Source: an uncultured Pseudomonadota bacterium (GTDB taxonomy: Bacteria > Pseudomonadota > Gammaproteobacteria > Burkholderiales > Burkholderiaceae_C). Taken from it: DNA of 64,000 bases. The notes under the pieces were generated by a model that made no database searches, had not been told where the DNA came from, and saw nothing but the letters and a program-made list of their open reading frames with translations. A program made the translations under genes and the position numbers. Of the stretch, positions 1-10,890 are shown piece after piece. The stretch lies in NCBI GenBank assembly GCA_945952465.1, contig CAMFIB010000004.1, positions 1-64,000 of the forward strand, in the 5' to 3' direction. The first letter of the stretch is position 1. Every line of letters begins with the position of its first letter.

Positions 1-562
1 CGTCCTGCAGGCTGAACATCTGCGCCTGCTGGAAGGGGCTCATGCGGCCGTGCGGGCTGGTCATGAACACGCGCACGCCTTGCTTGCCGCGCATCGCGTA
101 CTCGGCCGCGCTGCCGGTGTCGCCGCTGGTCGCGCCCAGGATGTTCAGCTCTTCGCCACGGCGGCCCAGCTCGTACTCGAACAAGTGGCCCAGCAGCTGC
201 ATCGCCATGTCCTTGAAGGCCAGCGTGGGGCCGTTGGACAGCGCTTCGAGGAACAGGCCGTCTTCGAGCTTTTTCAGCGGCACGATGCGGGCGTCGCCGA
301 ACACCTGCGCGGTGTACGTCTTGGCGCACAGCGCGCGCAGGTCGTCGGCCGGGATGTCGTCGATGTAGAGCGACAGCACCTCGAAGGCCAGCGCGGCGTA
401 ACCCTGCTCGCGCAGCACCGCGCGCCAGCGCGCCAGCGTGGCGGCGTCGACCTGCGGATAGGTCTCGGGCAGGTACAGGCCACCGTCGGGCGCCAGCCCT
501 TCGAGCAAAATTTCGCAGAAGCGCTTGCGGTCGGCGTGGCCCCGGGTGCTGAGGTACTTCAC
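1..562 (-). CDS. thrC: Threonine synthase, 5' part of gene (cut by window edge)
   Basis: Converts O-phosphohomoserine to threonine with pyridoxal phosphate in the cytoplasm, the last step of threonine synthesis. Only the first 187 or so residues are in the window; the gene continues past position 1. The protein begins MKYLSTRGHADRKRF, and the PLP-lysine region TLAFKDMAMQ is visible, as is the ILGATSGDTGSAAEYA phosphate-binding stretch. The start is a GTG that overlaps the hom stop codon (GTGA, 559-562), so the two genes should be translationally coupled. It is the third gene of an alaA-hom-thrC run on the minus strand. Confidence 0.93.
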   Translation of the reverse strand, partial: MKYLSTRGHADRKRFCEILLEGLAPDGGLYLPETYPQVDAATLARWRAVLREQGYAALAFEVLSLYIDDIPADDLRALCAKTYTAQVFGDARIVPLKKLEDGLFLEALSNGPTLAFKDMAMQLLGHLFEYELGRRGEELNILGATSGDTGSAAEYAMRGKQGVRVFMTSPHGRMSPFQQAQMFSLQD

Positions 563-1902
563 GCCAGCTCTTCCTTGCGGATGCGGGTGATGCCGGCCAG
601 CACGGTGGGCAGCGCCTGCATCTTGGCGATGGCGCCGTTCATCGTGCCTTCGCGGGTGTCGTGCGTGAGGATGATCACGTCGGTCTGCGTCGAGCCTTCG
701 CCGCCGACCTCGCGCGCCTCGCGCTGCAGCACCGCGTCGATGCTGATGCCGGCCTCTGCCAGGATGCCGGTCACACGGGCCAGCACGCCGGCCTGGTCGG
801 CCACGCGCAGGCGCAGGTAGTAGCTGGTGACGACCTCGTCCATCGGCAGCACCGGCAGGTCGCTCATCGCGTCGGGCTGGAAGGCCAGGTGCGGCACGCG
901 CTGTTCGGCGCTGGCGTCGTGCAGGCGGGCGATGTCGACCAGGTCGGCGATCACCGCGCTGGCCGTGGGTTCGCTGCCGGCGCCCTTGCCGTAGTACAGC
1001 GTGGTGCCCACCGCGTCGCCGTGCACCATCACCGCGTTCATTGCGCCTTCGACGTTGGCGATGAGCCGCTTGGCCGGCACCAGGCTGGGATGCACCCGCA
1101 GCTCGATGCCGCTGGAAGCGCCCTCGCGCCGCTTGGCGATGCCGAGCAGCTTGATGCGGTAGCCGAGCTGCTCGGCGTACTGGATGTCCTGCGCGCCGAG
1201 CTGCGTGATGCCCTCGACGTAGGCCTTGTCGAACTGCACCGGAATGCCGAAGGCGATGGCGCTCATCAGCGTGGCCTTGTGCGCGGCGTCCACGCCTTCG
1301 ATGTCGAAGGTCGGGTCGGCCTCGGCATAGCCCAGGCGCTGCGCTTCCTTCAGCACCACGTCGAAGTCCAGGCCCTTGTCGCGCATCTCGCTGAGGATGA
1401 AGTTGGTGGTGCCGTTGATGATGCCGGCCACCCACTGGATGCTGTTGGCGGTGAGGCCTTCGCGCAGCGACTTGATGATGGGAATGCCACCGGCCACCGC
1501 CGCCTCGAAGGCCACCATCACGCCCTTCTTGTGGGCGGCGGCGAAGATCTCGGTGCCGTGCACGGCCAGCAGCGCCTTGTTGGCGGTGACCACATGCTTG
1601 CCGGCGGCAATCGCCTCCAGCACCAGCGTCTTGGCAATGCCGTAGCCGCCAATCAGCTCGACCACCACGTCGATGTCGGGGTTGGCGATGACCTCGCGGG
1701 CGTCGGCCACCACGGCGGCTGCGTCGCCGACCAGGCTGCGCGCGCGCGCCACGTCGAGGTCGGCCACCATCGTGACCTGGATGCCGCGGCCGGCACGCCG
1801 GCGAATCTCTTCCTGGTTGCGCTTGAGCACGGCAAAGGTGCCGCCGCCTACCGTGCCGATGCCCAGCAGGCCCACTTGAATCGGTTTCATTGCATTTTTC
1901 AT
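559..1902 (-). CDS. hom: Homoserine dehydrogenase
   Basis: NAD(P)-dependent reduction of aspartate semialdehyde to homoserine, the branch point to threonine and methionine. The 447-residue protein has an N-terminal Rossmann motif (GLLGIGTVGGG, about residues 11-21), the central catalytic domain with GGIPIIKSLREGL, and a C-terminal ACT domain (YYLRLRVADQAGVLARVTG) suited to allosteric control by threonine. Two starts are possible, 1902 or the internal ATG at 1890 where homologues usually begin (MKPIQVGLLG). The upstream GAGG and the first start codon both fall inside a dispersed repeat copy (see 1912-1959), so this 5' end may be recent. It overlaps thrC by 4 bases. Confidence 0.95.
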   Translation of the reverse strand: MKNAMKPIQVGLLGIGTVGGGTFAVLKRNQEEIRRRAGRGIQVTMVADLDVARARSLVGDAAAVVADAREVIANPDIDVVVELIGGYGIAKTLVLEAIAAGKHVVTANKALLAVHGTEIFAAAHKKGVMVAFEAAVAGGIPIIKSLREGLTANSIQWVAGIINGTTNFILSEMRDKGLDFDVVLKEAQRLGYAEADPTFDIEGVDAAHKATLMSAIAFGIPVQFDKAYVEGITQLGAQDIQYAEQLGYRIKLLGIAKRREGASSGIELRVHPSLVPAKRLIANVEGAMNAVMVHGDAVGTTLYYGKGAGSEPTASAVIADLVDIARLHDASAEQRVPHLAFQPDAMSDLPVLPMDEVVTSYYLRLRVADQAGVLARVTGILAEAGISIDAVLQREAREVGGEGSTQTDVIILTHDTREGTMNGAIAKMQALPTVLAGITRIRKEELA

Positions 1903-1911
1903 ATCAAATAT

Positions 1912-1959
1912 GCCTCAAGCCAGCGTGAATACTGGATCAGGCGCTACGTTTTCTATAGC
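1912..1959 (-). repeat. Dispersed repeat, copy 1 (alaA 3' end / hom leader)
   Basis: Read on the minus strand it has the inverted repeat GCTAT...GTAGC, a 9-base spacer, then AGTATTCACGCTGGCT and TGAGGC, the same order and spacing as the copies at 12641, 20355, 43172 and 63460. It supplies the last codons of alaA and the leader of hom. It is the most diverged of the five copies. Confidence 0.55.
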
Positions 1960-3160
1960 TTTCGAGGAAGCGCGCGACACGGCCGATGGCCTCGCGCAGG
2001 TCGTCTTCGTGCGGCAGGAAAACGATGCGGAAATGGTCGGGCTCGGGCCAGTTGAAGCCGGTGCCCTGCACCAGCATCACGCGGGTCTCCTGCAGCAGCT
2101 CCAGGAAGAACTGCGCGTCGTCCTTGATCGGATAGACCTTGGCGTCGAGCTTGGGGAACATGTAGAGCGCCGCGCTGGGCTTGACGCAGCTCACGCCGGG
2201 AATGGCGGTGATCAGCTCATAGGCCAGGTCGCGCTGGCGGCGCAGGCGGCCGCCTTCGTTCACCAGCTCATGAATGCTCTGGTGGCCGCCCAGCGCGGTC
2301 TGGATGGCCCACTGCCCCGGCACATTGGCGCACAGCCGCATGTTCGAGAGCATGTTCAGGCCCTCGATGTAGTCGCGCGCCGGCCGCTTGTCGCCCGACA
2401 CCACCAGCCAGCCCGCGCGGTAGCCGCAGGAGCGGTAGCTCTTCGAGAGCGAGTTGAAGGTCAGCGTCAGCACGTCTTCGCTGAGCGAGCCGATGGCGGT
2501 GTGCTTCACGCCGTCGTACAGCACCTTGTCGTAGACCTCATCGGCCAGGATCACCAGGCCATGCTCGCGGGCGATGGCCACGATGCCCTTCAGCAGGTCG
2601 TCTGAATACAGCGCGCCGGTCGGGTTGTTCGGGTTGATGACGACGATGCCCTTGGTGCGCGGCGTGAGCTTGGCGCGGATGTCGTCGAGGTCCGGCATCC
2701 AGCCGTTCGCCTCGTCGCAGGTGTAATGCACCGGCGTGCCGCCCGACAGGCTGGCCGCGGCCGTCCACAACGGGTAGTCGGGCGCCGGCAGCAGCAGTTC
2801 GTCGCCCTGGTCGAGCAGCGCGTTGGTCGCCATCACGATCAGCTCGCTCGCGCCGTTGCCGAGGTAGATGTCGTCCAGCGTGACGCCCTTGATGCCCTGC
2901 TCCTGCGTGTAGTGCATCACCGCCTTGCGCGCCGCGAAGATCCCCTTGCTGTCCGAATAGCCGGCCGAGTTCGGCAGATTGCGGATCATGTCCTGCTGGA
3001 TCTCTTCCGGCGCATCGAAGCCGAACACCGCGAGGTTGCCGATGTTCAGCTTGATGATCTTCTGGCCCTCGTCCTCCATCTGGCGGGCGCGGTCCATGAT
3101 CGGGCCGCGGATGTCGTAGCAGACGTTGGCCAGCTTGGCGGATTTCTGGATGGTCTTCAA
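1937..3160 (-). CDS. alaA: Alanine-synthesizing aminotransferase (AlaA/AlaT type)
   Basis: Class I/II PLP aminotransferase that makes alanine from pyruvate and glutamate. The N-terminus (KSAKLANVCYDIRGPIMDRA) closely matches AlaA. The PLP lysine lies in SLSKSYRSCGYRAGW, with NPNNPTG and the terminal arginine region DHFRIVFLP also present. I place the start at the TTG at 3158-3160 (LKTIQKSAKLANV), because GGGAGGGAC precedes it at good spacing and an upstream ATG would overlap the divergent gene at 3216. This gives 407 residues, close to the 405 of E. coli AlaA. It is the first gene of the run with hom and thrC. Its last codons come from a dispersed repeat. Confidence 0.9.
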   Translation of the reverse strand: MKTIQKSAKLANVCYDIRGPIMDRARQMEDEGQKIIKLNIGNLAVFGFDAPEEIQQDMIRNLPNSAGYSDSKGIFAARKAVMHYTQEQGIKGVTLDDIYLGNGASELIVMATNALLDQGDELLLPAPDYPLWTAAASLSGGTPVHYTCDEANGWMPDLDDIRAKLTPRTKGIVVINPNNPTGALYSDDLLKGIVAIAREHGLVILADEVYDKVLYDGVKHTAIGSLSEDVLTLTFNSLSKSYRSCGYRAGWLVVSGDKRPARDYIEGLNMLSNMRLCANVPGQWAIQTALGGHQSIHELVNEGGRLRRQRDLAYELITAIPGVSCVKPSAALYMFPKLDAKVYPIKDDAQFFLELLQETRVMLVQGTGFNWPEPDHFRIVFLPHEDDLREAIGRVARFLESYRKRSA

Positions 3161-3196
3161 AGTCCCTCCCGGGGCGGGTTCGCAAGAGCGAAAACC

Positions 3197-3202
3197 TATA
3201 AT
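3197..3202 (+). promoter_or_regulatory. Consensus -10 element before the DUF498 gene
   Basis: TATAAT lies 13 bases upstream of the ATG at 3216. The -35 region is weak (GC-rich), and transcription would start very close to the start codon, so the mRNA leader would be extremely short. Confidence 0.5.
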
Positions 3203-3215
3203 TTGACCACAACTC

Positions 3216-3599
3216 ATGAAGCTTCAGCCCGACAAATTCGACGTCCAGGTGGTCCAGGGCTACGGCCCCGGCTGGGTCACCGTCAGCGGCGACCGCATCG
3301 AACACAGCGTGGTCGTCGGCTCGCGCGGCCAGCGCTTCGACTGGCAGTGCAGCCGCTACGACGCACTGAACGAGGCGCACTTCGCCCAGCTCGCAGACAT
3401 TGGCCCGGAATTGGTCATTTTCGGCAGCGGTGACCGCATCCGTTTCCCCCAGCCGGCCTGGTTGCGCGGCCTGATGGCCAAACGCATCGGCATCGAAACC
3501 ATGGACTCCCAGGCCGCCTGCCGCACCTACAACATCCTGGCCGGCGAAGGCCGCGACGTGCTGCTGGCCCTGCTGCTCGAAGGCAGCGGCCCGGGGTGA
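3216..3599 (+). CDS. Mth938/DUF498 (NDUFAF3-like) domain protein
   Basis: Small cytoplasmic protein of 127 residues in the Mth938-like/Xcc1710 family, related to the human complex I assembly factor NDUFAF3. Its biochemical role in bacteria is not settled. Family features visible are the FGSGDRIRFP stretch and the GIETMDSQAACRTYNIL segment before the C-terminus. It is transcribed divergently from alaA, with a consensus -10 just upstream, and is followed by bcp. The family assignment is by sequence pattern; I infer no function beyond it. Confidence 0.85.
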   Translation: MKLQPDKFDVQVVQGYGPGWVTVSGDRIEHSVVVGSRGQRFDWQCSRYDALNEAHFAQLADIGPELVIFGSGDRIRFPQPAWLRGLMAKRIGIETMDSQAACRTYNILAGEGRDVLLALLLEGSGPG

Positions 3600-3629
3600 C
3601 ACCCGTTTCGAGGTAAAATCGAGGGTTAC

Positions 3630-3651
3630 GGCGTTGTTCAGCAACAACGCC
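3630..3651 (+). promoter_or_regulatory. Perfect hairpin in the bcp leader
   Basis: A 9-bp perfect stem (GGCGTTGTT / AACAACGCC) with a CAGC loop ends 33 bases before the bcp start. There is no U-tract, so it does not look like an intrinsic terminator. A TAAAAT element at 3614-3619 could be the -10 of a bcp promoter, which would place the hairpin at the very 5' end of the mRNA. Confidence 0.5.
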
Positions 3652-3683
3652 CCAACGAGATCACCACGAGAGACTCATCACCC

Positions 3684-4160
3684 ATGGCCATCGTTGTCAA
3701 TAAACCGCTTCCCGAATTCGAGGCCAATGCAACCGGCGGCGTCAAGGTGTCGAACCAGTCGCACCTCGGGAAGATTCTCGTGCTGTATTTCTACCCCAAG
3801 GACAACACCCCCGGTTGCACGACCGAGGCCATGCAGTTCCGCGACAAATACAAGGACTTCGTGAAAGCCGGCGCCACCGTGTTCGGTGTCTCGCGCGACA
3901 ACATGAAGTCGCACGACGACTTCAAGCTGAAACTCGAACTCCCCTTCGAGCTGATTGCCGACACCGAAGAAAAGATGTGCCACATGTTCGGCGTTGTCAA
4001 GAACAAGATCATGTACGGCAAGAAGGTGAAAGGCATCGAGCGCAGCACCTTCCTGATCGGCCCCGACGGCACGCTGCACCAGGAATGGCGCGGCCTCAAG
4101 GTGCCGGGCCACGTCGACGAAGTGCTGAAGGCCGTCAAGGCGCTGAAAAAAGCGGCCTGA
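3684..4160 (+). CDS. bcp: Thioredoxin-dependent peroxiredoxin, Bcp/PrxQ family
   Basis: Reduces hydroperoxides using thioredoxin. The 158-residue protein has the peroxiredoxin fold with peroxidatic Cys45 in NTPGCTTEA. The nearby resolving cysteine that E. coli Bcp has at position 50 is Met here. The only other cysteine is Cys99 (KMCHMFGVV). It is therefore either a 1-Cys enzyme or one that resolves through Cys99. It stands alone between a leader hairpin and a terminator at 4312-4340. Confidence 0.93.
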   Translation: MAIVVNKPLPEFEANATGGVKVSNQSHLGKILVLYFYPKDNTPGCTTEAMQFRDKYKDFVKAGATVFGVSRDNMKSHDDFKLKLELPFELIADTEEKMCHMFGVVKNKIMYGKKVKGIERSTFLIGPDGTLHQEWRGLKVPGHVDEVLKAVKALKKAA

Positions 4161-4311
4161 CCCGCCCCGGGCACCCACTTCCTGCAAGACGGGCGCGAGA
4201 AAGCCATCCACTTCTCAACGGCTCTCGATGGCCGTCACGGCGGTGCCCCGGGCTCGTGCATAATGGGTTCGTGCCCCTGAGTGCCACGATCTGGATCGCC
4301 AAAACAATGAA

Positions 4312-4340
4312 AGCCGCCGGCTCTGCCGGGCGGCTTTTTT
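4312..4340 (+). terminator. Intrinsic terminator after bcp
   Basis: The stem AGCCGCCGGC pairs with GCCGGGCGGCT across a TCT loop with one bulged base, followed by seven T residues. It lies between bcp and phoH on the plus strand. The 150 bases between the bcp stop and this hairpin hold no convincing gene. Confidence 0.85.
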
Positions 4341-4382
4341 TACATCTGGCGCCGGCCCCTTCGCCACACTAATCCGCCCCTC

Positions 4383-6077
4383 ATGCCCCTGCCGCCCGCA
4401 CCCAACAAACGCGCCGCCCTTCTCGCCTCCGACGCCTTCGACGCACCCCGCCGTCCCGCCGCCAAAACCCCGCGCAAACCCCAGCTCGCCGTGGTCGAGC
4501 CGCCCACCGTCGCCCCAGACCTCGGCGAAAACGCCGGTGGCCCGGCTCTTACACAAGCGGCCTTGCTCGAGCCGCCCCTCACCACGCCCGTTCACACGCC
4601 GGCGTCGGCCCCCTCACTACCAGCCAAACGTGCATCGACGGCCCGACCGACTGAGCGGACGGCCCGCAAACCACGCACATTGACAGGTCCGCGCAAGCTT
4701 TTTGTGCTGGATACCAACGTGCTGCTGCACGACCCGATGTGCCTGTTCCGCTTCGAGGAACACGACGTCTTCCTGCCGATGATCGTGCTCGAGGAACTCG
4801 ACGGCCACAAGAAGGGCATGACCGAGGTTGCCCGCAACGGCCGCCAGACCAGCCGCACGCTGGACGCGCTGGCCGGTGCACCGGGTGCCGACATCGGCAC
4901 CGGCCTGCAGCTCGACTCGACCGGCCACACCTCGGCCGGCGGCCGCCTGTTCTTCCAGACCCAGGCGCTGGACTACCAGTTGCCCTCCAGCCTGCCGCAG
5001 GGCAAAGCCGACAACCAGATTCTTGGCGTGGTGGAGGCGCTGCGCCAGCAGCACGCCCCGCGTGAAGTGGTGCTGGTTTCGAAAGACATCAACATGCGGG
5101 TCAAGGCCCGCGCGCTCGGCCTGGCCGCCGAGGACTACCAGAACGACAAGACGCTGGAAGACGGCGACCTGCTGTACTCCGGTGCACTGGCGTTGCCGCC
5201 CGATTTCTGGGTCAAGCACGGCAAGACGGTGGAAAGCTGGCAAAGCGGCAGCCACACCTTCTACCGGATCAGCGGCCCCATCGTGCCCAGCCTGCTCATC
5301 AACCAGTTCGTGTTCTTCGAGGCGCCGGGAGAACCCAGCCTGTACGCCCGCGTCACCGAAATTCGCGCCAAGACGGCGGTGCTGAAGACGCTCAAGGATT
5401 TCGGGCACCTGAAGAACGCGGTCTGGGGCGTGACCACCCGCAACCGCGAGCAGAACTTCGCCATGAACCTGCTGATGGACCCGGAGGTCGACTTCGTCAC
5501 CCTCACCGGCACCGCCGGCACCGGCAAGACGCTGATGGCACTGGCCAGCGGCCTGACCCAGGTGCTGGACGACCGCCGCTACACCGAGATCATCGTGACC
5601 CGCGCTACCGTATCGGTCGGCGAAGACATCGGCTTCCTGCCGGGCACCGAGGAAGAGAAGATGGGCCCGTGGATGGGCGCGCTGGACGACAACCTGGAAG
5701 TGCTGGGCAAGACCGAAACCGGTGGCGCCGGAGAATGGGGCCGGGCCGCCACCAACGAGCTCATCCGCAGCCGCATCAAGATCAAGAGCATGAACTTCAT
5801 GCGCGGCCGCACCTTCTTGAACAAGTACGTCATCATCGACGAGGCGCAGAACCTGACGCCCAAGCAGATGAAGACGCTGATCACCCGCGCCGGCCCGGGC
5901 ACCAAGATCATCTGCATGGGCAACCTGGCGCAGATCGACACGCCCTACCTCACCGAAGGCTCGTCGGGGTTGACCTACGCGGTCGACAAGTTCAAGGGCT
6001 GGCCGCATTCCGGCCACATCACGCTGGCCCGCGGCGAGCGTTCGCGGCTGGCGGATTTCGCCAGCGAAGTCCTGTAA
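4383..6077 (+). CDS. phoH: PIN domain-PhoH ATPase fusion (PhoH2 type)
   Basis: A 564-residue fusion of an RNase-like PIN domain and a PhoH ATPase, a pair known from PhoH2 proteins that act as RNA helicase/ribonuclease. Residues 1-100 are Ala/Pro-rich and probably disordered. The PIN domain starts at KLFVLDTNVLLHD (acidic Asp110). The Walker A motif GTAGTGKT is near residue 376-383 and Walker B VIIDEAQ near 483. The start at 4383 is the first ATG after the bcp terminator; it lacks an obvious ribosome-binding site. A bidirectional terminator follows. Confidence 0.9.
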   Translation: MPLPPAPNKRAALLASDAFDAPRRPAAKTPRKPQLAVVEPPTVAPDLGENAGGPALTQAALLEPPLTTPVHTPASAPSLPAKRASTARPTERTARKPRTLTGPRKLFVLDTNVLLHDPMCLFRFEEHDVFLPMIVLEELDGHKKGMTEVARNGRQTSRTLDALAGAPGADIGTGLQLDSTGHTSAGGRLFFQTQALDYQLPSSLPQGKADNQILGVVEALRQQHAPREVVLVSKDINMRVKARALGLAAEDYQNDKTLEDGDLLYSGALALPPDFWVKHGKTVESWQSGSHTFYRISGPIVPSLLINQFVFFEAPGEPSLYARVTEIRAKTAVLKTLKDFGHLKNAVWGVTTRNREQNFAMNLLMDPEVDFVTLTGTAGTGKTLMALASGLTQVLDDRRYTEIIVTRATVSVGEDIGFLPGTEEEKMGPWMGALDDNLEVLGKTETGGAGEWGRAATNELIRSRIKIKSMNFMRGRTFLNKYVIIDEAQNLTPKQMKTLITRAGPGTKIICMGNLAQIDTPYLTEGSSGLTYAVDKFKGWPHSGHITLARGERSRLADFASEVL

Positions 6078-6125
6078 GCCTGGGCCACCTCACGGCCGCC
6101 AACCTCAGGCGGGCCGTGGCGGCCA

Positions 6126-6154
6126 TAAAAAAACCCCGCCGAGGCGGGGTTTTT
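6126..6154. terminator. Bidirectional terminator between phoH and the OmpA-family gene
   Basis: ACCCCGCC and GGCGGGGT form the stem with a 2-base loop, flanked by A-tract and T-tract on the two sides, so it can stop both converging transcripts. Confidence 0.9.
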
Positions 6155-6171
6155 CAATGGAGAGAACCGGA

Positions 6172-6843
6172 TCAGTTCTTGCGCGTACCGACCACTTCGA
6201 TTTCCACGCGGCGGTTCTTGGCGCGGCCTTCGGCGGTCTTGTTGTCGGCGACCGGCTGCTTCTCGCCCTTGCCTTCGGTGTAGACGCGGTTCTTTTCCAC
6301 GCCCTTGGACACCAGATAGGCCTTGACGGCTTCCGAGCGGCGAACCGACAGCTTCTGGTTGTAGGCATCGGTGCCCACCGAGTCGGTGTGGCCGACGGCG
6401 ATGATGACTTCGAGGTTGATGCCACCGATCTTGCTGACCAGATCGTCGAGCTTGGCCTTGCCTTCCGGCTTCAGGACCGACTTGTCGAAGTCGAAGAAGG
6501 CGTCGGCGGCGTAGGTCACCTTGGTGGCGACCGGCGGCACCGGAACGGGCACGGGCACCGGAGCCGGGGCCGGGGCAGGTGCTGCAACCGGAGCCGGAGC
6601 CGGGGGCGGCGGGGGCGGCGGGGGAACCAGAGCGCCGTCGCAGCCGACGGCGGCCGTGGCGGGCGTCCAGTTGGCGTCGCGCCAGCACAGTTCGTTCGTG
6701 CCATTCTTCCAGACGAGTTCGTTGGTGGCGTTGACCCAGTTGTCGACGACGTTACCGCCGTTCGCAGCCTTGACTTGCGCGCAAGCTGCGGTGGAGAGCG
6801 CAGCAGCGGCAAACAAAATCGCCACTTTATTGAGTTTCTTCAT
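6172..6843 (-). CDS. OmpA-family outer-membrane/peptidoglycan-linking protein
   Basis: A 223-residue exported protein. Signal peptide about residues 1-22 (MKKLNKVAILFAAAALSTAACA); a short middle region with two cysteines (NELCWRDANW and VGCDG); a long Pro/Ala/Val linker around residues 72-105; and a C-terminal OmpA domain with the peptidoglycan-binding signature (VGHTDSVGTDAYNQKLSVRR ... NRRVEIEV). There is no eight-strand barrel, so the anchor differs from classical OmpA. The start is the ATG with GAGGAG upstream, not the ATG four codons earlier. Confidence 0.9.
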   Translation of the reverse strand: MKKLNKVAILFAAAALSTAACAQVKAANGGNVVDNWVNATNELVWKNGTNELCWRDANWTPATAAVGCDGALVPPPPPPPPAPAPVAAPAPAPAPVPVPVPVPPVATKVTYAADAFFDFDKSVLKPEGKAKLDDLVSKIGGINLEVIIAVGHTDSVGTDAYNQKLSVRRSEAVKAYLVSKGVEKNRVYTEGKGEKQPVADNKTAEGRAKNRRVEIEVVGTRKN

Positions 6844-6923
6844 GGTTCTCCTCAAGGGGAAAAGGCCGCAGCCACGCTGCGAGATTTAATACGGCCCGGG
6901 TGACCATCACCCCGGTCGCTGAG

Positions 6924-6952
6924 ATTTATTGTGCCATAGCGACTGTGTCGAA
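6924..6952 (-). promoter_or_regulatory. Probable sigma-70 promoter of the OmpA-family gene
   Basis: On the minus strand, TTCGAC and ATAAAT are separated by exactly 17 bases, about 80 bases upstream of the start. The region is shared with the divergent gyrA gene. Confidence 0.45.
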
Positions 6953-7074
6953 AGCCTCCGTCAACCCCCTGCGAGAGCACCCGGACAGGCGAATCGGGGC
7001 GGTCTGTTGCGTGGCTGCTACATCCCCGTCCTCTTAGAATGCCGGATGCGCTTGCCCACCGGATGTTGTCCTAC

Positions 7075-9750
<2,676 letters not shown>

Positions 9751-9753
9751 CCC

Positions 9754-9793
9754 GCGGTTCGACGCGTGCGAAAATTCGCACGCGTCGAACCGC
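9754..9793. repeat. 40-bp perfect palindrome between gyrA and pheA
   Basis: Two 19-base arms (9754-9772 and 9775-9793) are exact reverse complements with only 2 bases between them. It starts 3 bases after the gyrA stop codon and ends 14 bases before the pheA start. No T-tract follows it. It could form a cruciform in DNA, an RNA hairpin that terminates or protects gyrA mRNA, or a protein site. Confidence 0.9.
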
Positions 9794-9807
9794 ACCCCCG
9801 CCCCACC

Positions 9808-10890
9808 ATGAGCAAAAGCCTGTCCGAACTGCGCACCGGCATCGACGCGATCGATGCCGAGTTGCTGACGCTGCTGAACCGCCGCGCGGCGCTGGCCAAT
9901 GAGGTCGGCGAGATCAAGCGCGCCGAAGGCTCGCCGGTGTTCCGGCCCGACCGCGAAACCCAGGTCATCCAGTCGATGCAGCAGGCCAACCGCGGCCCGC
10001 TGCCCGGCGCCAGCCTGGCGCCGATCTGGCGCGAAATCATGTCGGCCTGCCGCGCGCTCGAAGCGCGCCAGCGCGTCGCCTACCTCGGCCCGGCAGGCAC
10101 CTTCAGCGAGCAGGCGGCGCTGCAGTTCTTCGGCTCCAGCATCGACCATCTGCCGTGCAACAGCATCGACGAGGTGTTCCAGGCCACTGCGGCCGGCCGC
10201 GCCGACTTCGGCATCGCCCCCATCGAGAACTCCACCGAAGGCATGATCTCGCGGTCGATGGACCTGCTGCGCGACTCGCCGCTGCACATCGTTGGCGAAG
10301 CCAGCCTGCTGATCCGCCACCAACTGCTGCGGCAGTCGGCGTCGCTCGACGGCATCGAGGTGGTGCTGGCCCACCCGCAGGCGCTGGCCCAGTGCCACCA
10401 GTGGCTGGGCACCCACCTGCCTAACGCGGAGCGCCGCGCCGCCTCCAGCAACGCCGAAGGCGCCCGCCTGGCAGCCACCAACCCGGCCTGGGCGGGCATC
10501 GCCAGCGAGCGCGCCGGATCTGAATTCGGCCTGCACATCGCCGCCCACGCCATCCAGGACGACGCCTTCAACCGCACCCGCTTCGCGGTGGTCTGTCTGC
10601 CGGCCACGCTGCCGCAGCCGGCCGCCACTGGCCGCGATTGCGTGAGCGTGGTGCTGTCGGTGCCAAACAAGCCGGGCGCCGTGCACGACTTGCTGATGCC
10701 GCTGAAGCAGCACGGCGTGTCGATGTCGCGCTTCGAGTCGCGCCCGGCCCGGTCCGGCCAGTGGGAGTACTACTTCTACGTCGACATCCAGGGCCACCCG
10801 TCGCAGCCGCCGGTCGCGGCGGCGCTCGCCGAACTGCAGTCGAGAAGCGCCTACTACAAGGTTCTGGGCGTCTACCCTGCCGGTGATTGA
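9808..10890 (+). CDS. pheA: Bifunctional chorismate mutase/prephenate dehydratase (P-protein)
   Basis: Converts chorismate to prephenate and then phenylpyruvate for phenylalanine synthesis. The 360-residue protein has an AroQ chorismate mutase helical domain (residues 1-90), a prephenate dehydratase domain starting at VAYLGPAGTFSEQAAL with the catalytic TRF motif in FNRTRFAVV, and a C-terminal ACT domain with the ESRP phenylalanine-binding motif (SRFESRPA). The start MSKSLSELR is taken as family-typical; a GTG at 9766 lies inside the palindrome. The serC gene usually found between gyrA and pheA in this order is absent. Confidence 0.95.
   Translation: MSKSLSELRTGIDAIDAELLTLLNRRAALANEVGEIKRAEGSPVFRPDRETQVIQSMQQANRGPLPGASLAPIWREIMSACRALEARQRVAYLGPAGTFSEQAALQFFGSSIDHLPCNSIDEVFQATAAGRADFGIAPIENSTEGMISRSMDLLRDSPLHIVGEASLLIRHQLLRQSASLDGIEVVLAHPQALAQCHQWLGTHLPNAERRAASSNAEGARLAATNPAWAGIASERAGSEFGLHIAAHAIQDDAFNRTRFAVVCLPATLPQPAATGRDCVSVVLSVPNKPGAVHDLLMPLKQHGVSMSRFESRPARSGQWEYYFYVDIQGHPSQPPVAAALAELQSRSAYYKVLGVYPAGD

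Noticed and set aside
1937..3160. Unusual NLAVFGF in place of NPAPFGF near the AlaA N-terminus
   Set aside because: I believe this variant is common in Burkholderiales AlaA-type enzymes, so it is not a sign of altered function.
4161..4311. Possible small RNA between bcp and phoH (CATAAT-like -10 near 4259, terminator at 4312-4340)
   Set aside because: There is no convincing -35, and the hairpin is explained as the bcp terminator.
6521..6640. Simple-sequence or CRISPR-like repeat
   Set aside because: The repetitive run encodes the Pro/Ala/Val linker of the OmpA-family protein in frame. It has no spacer-repeat structure.
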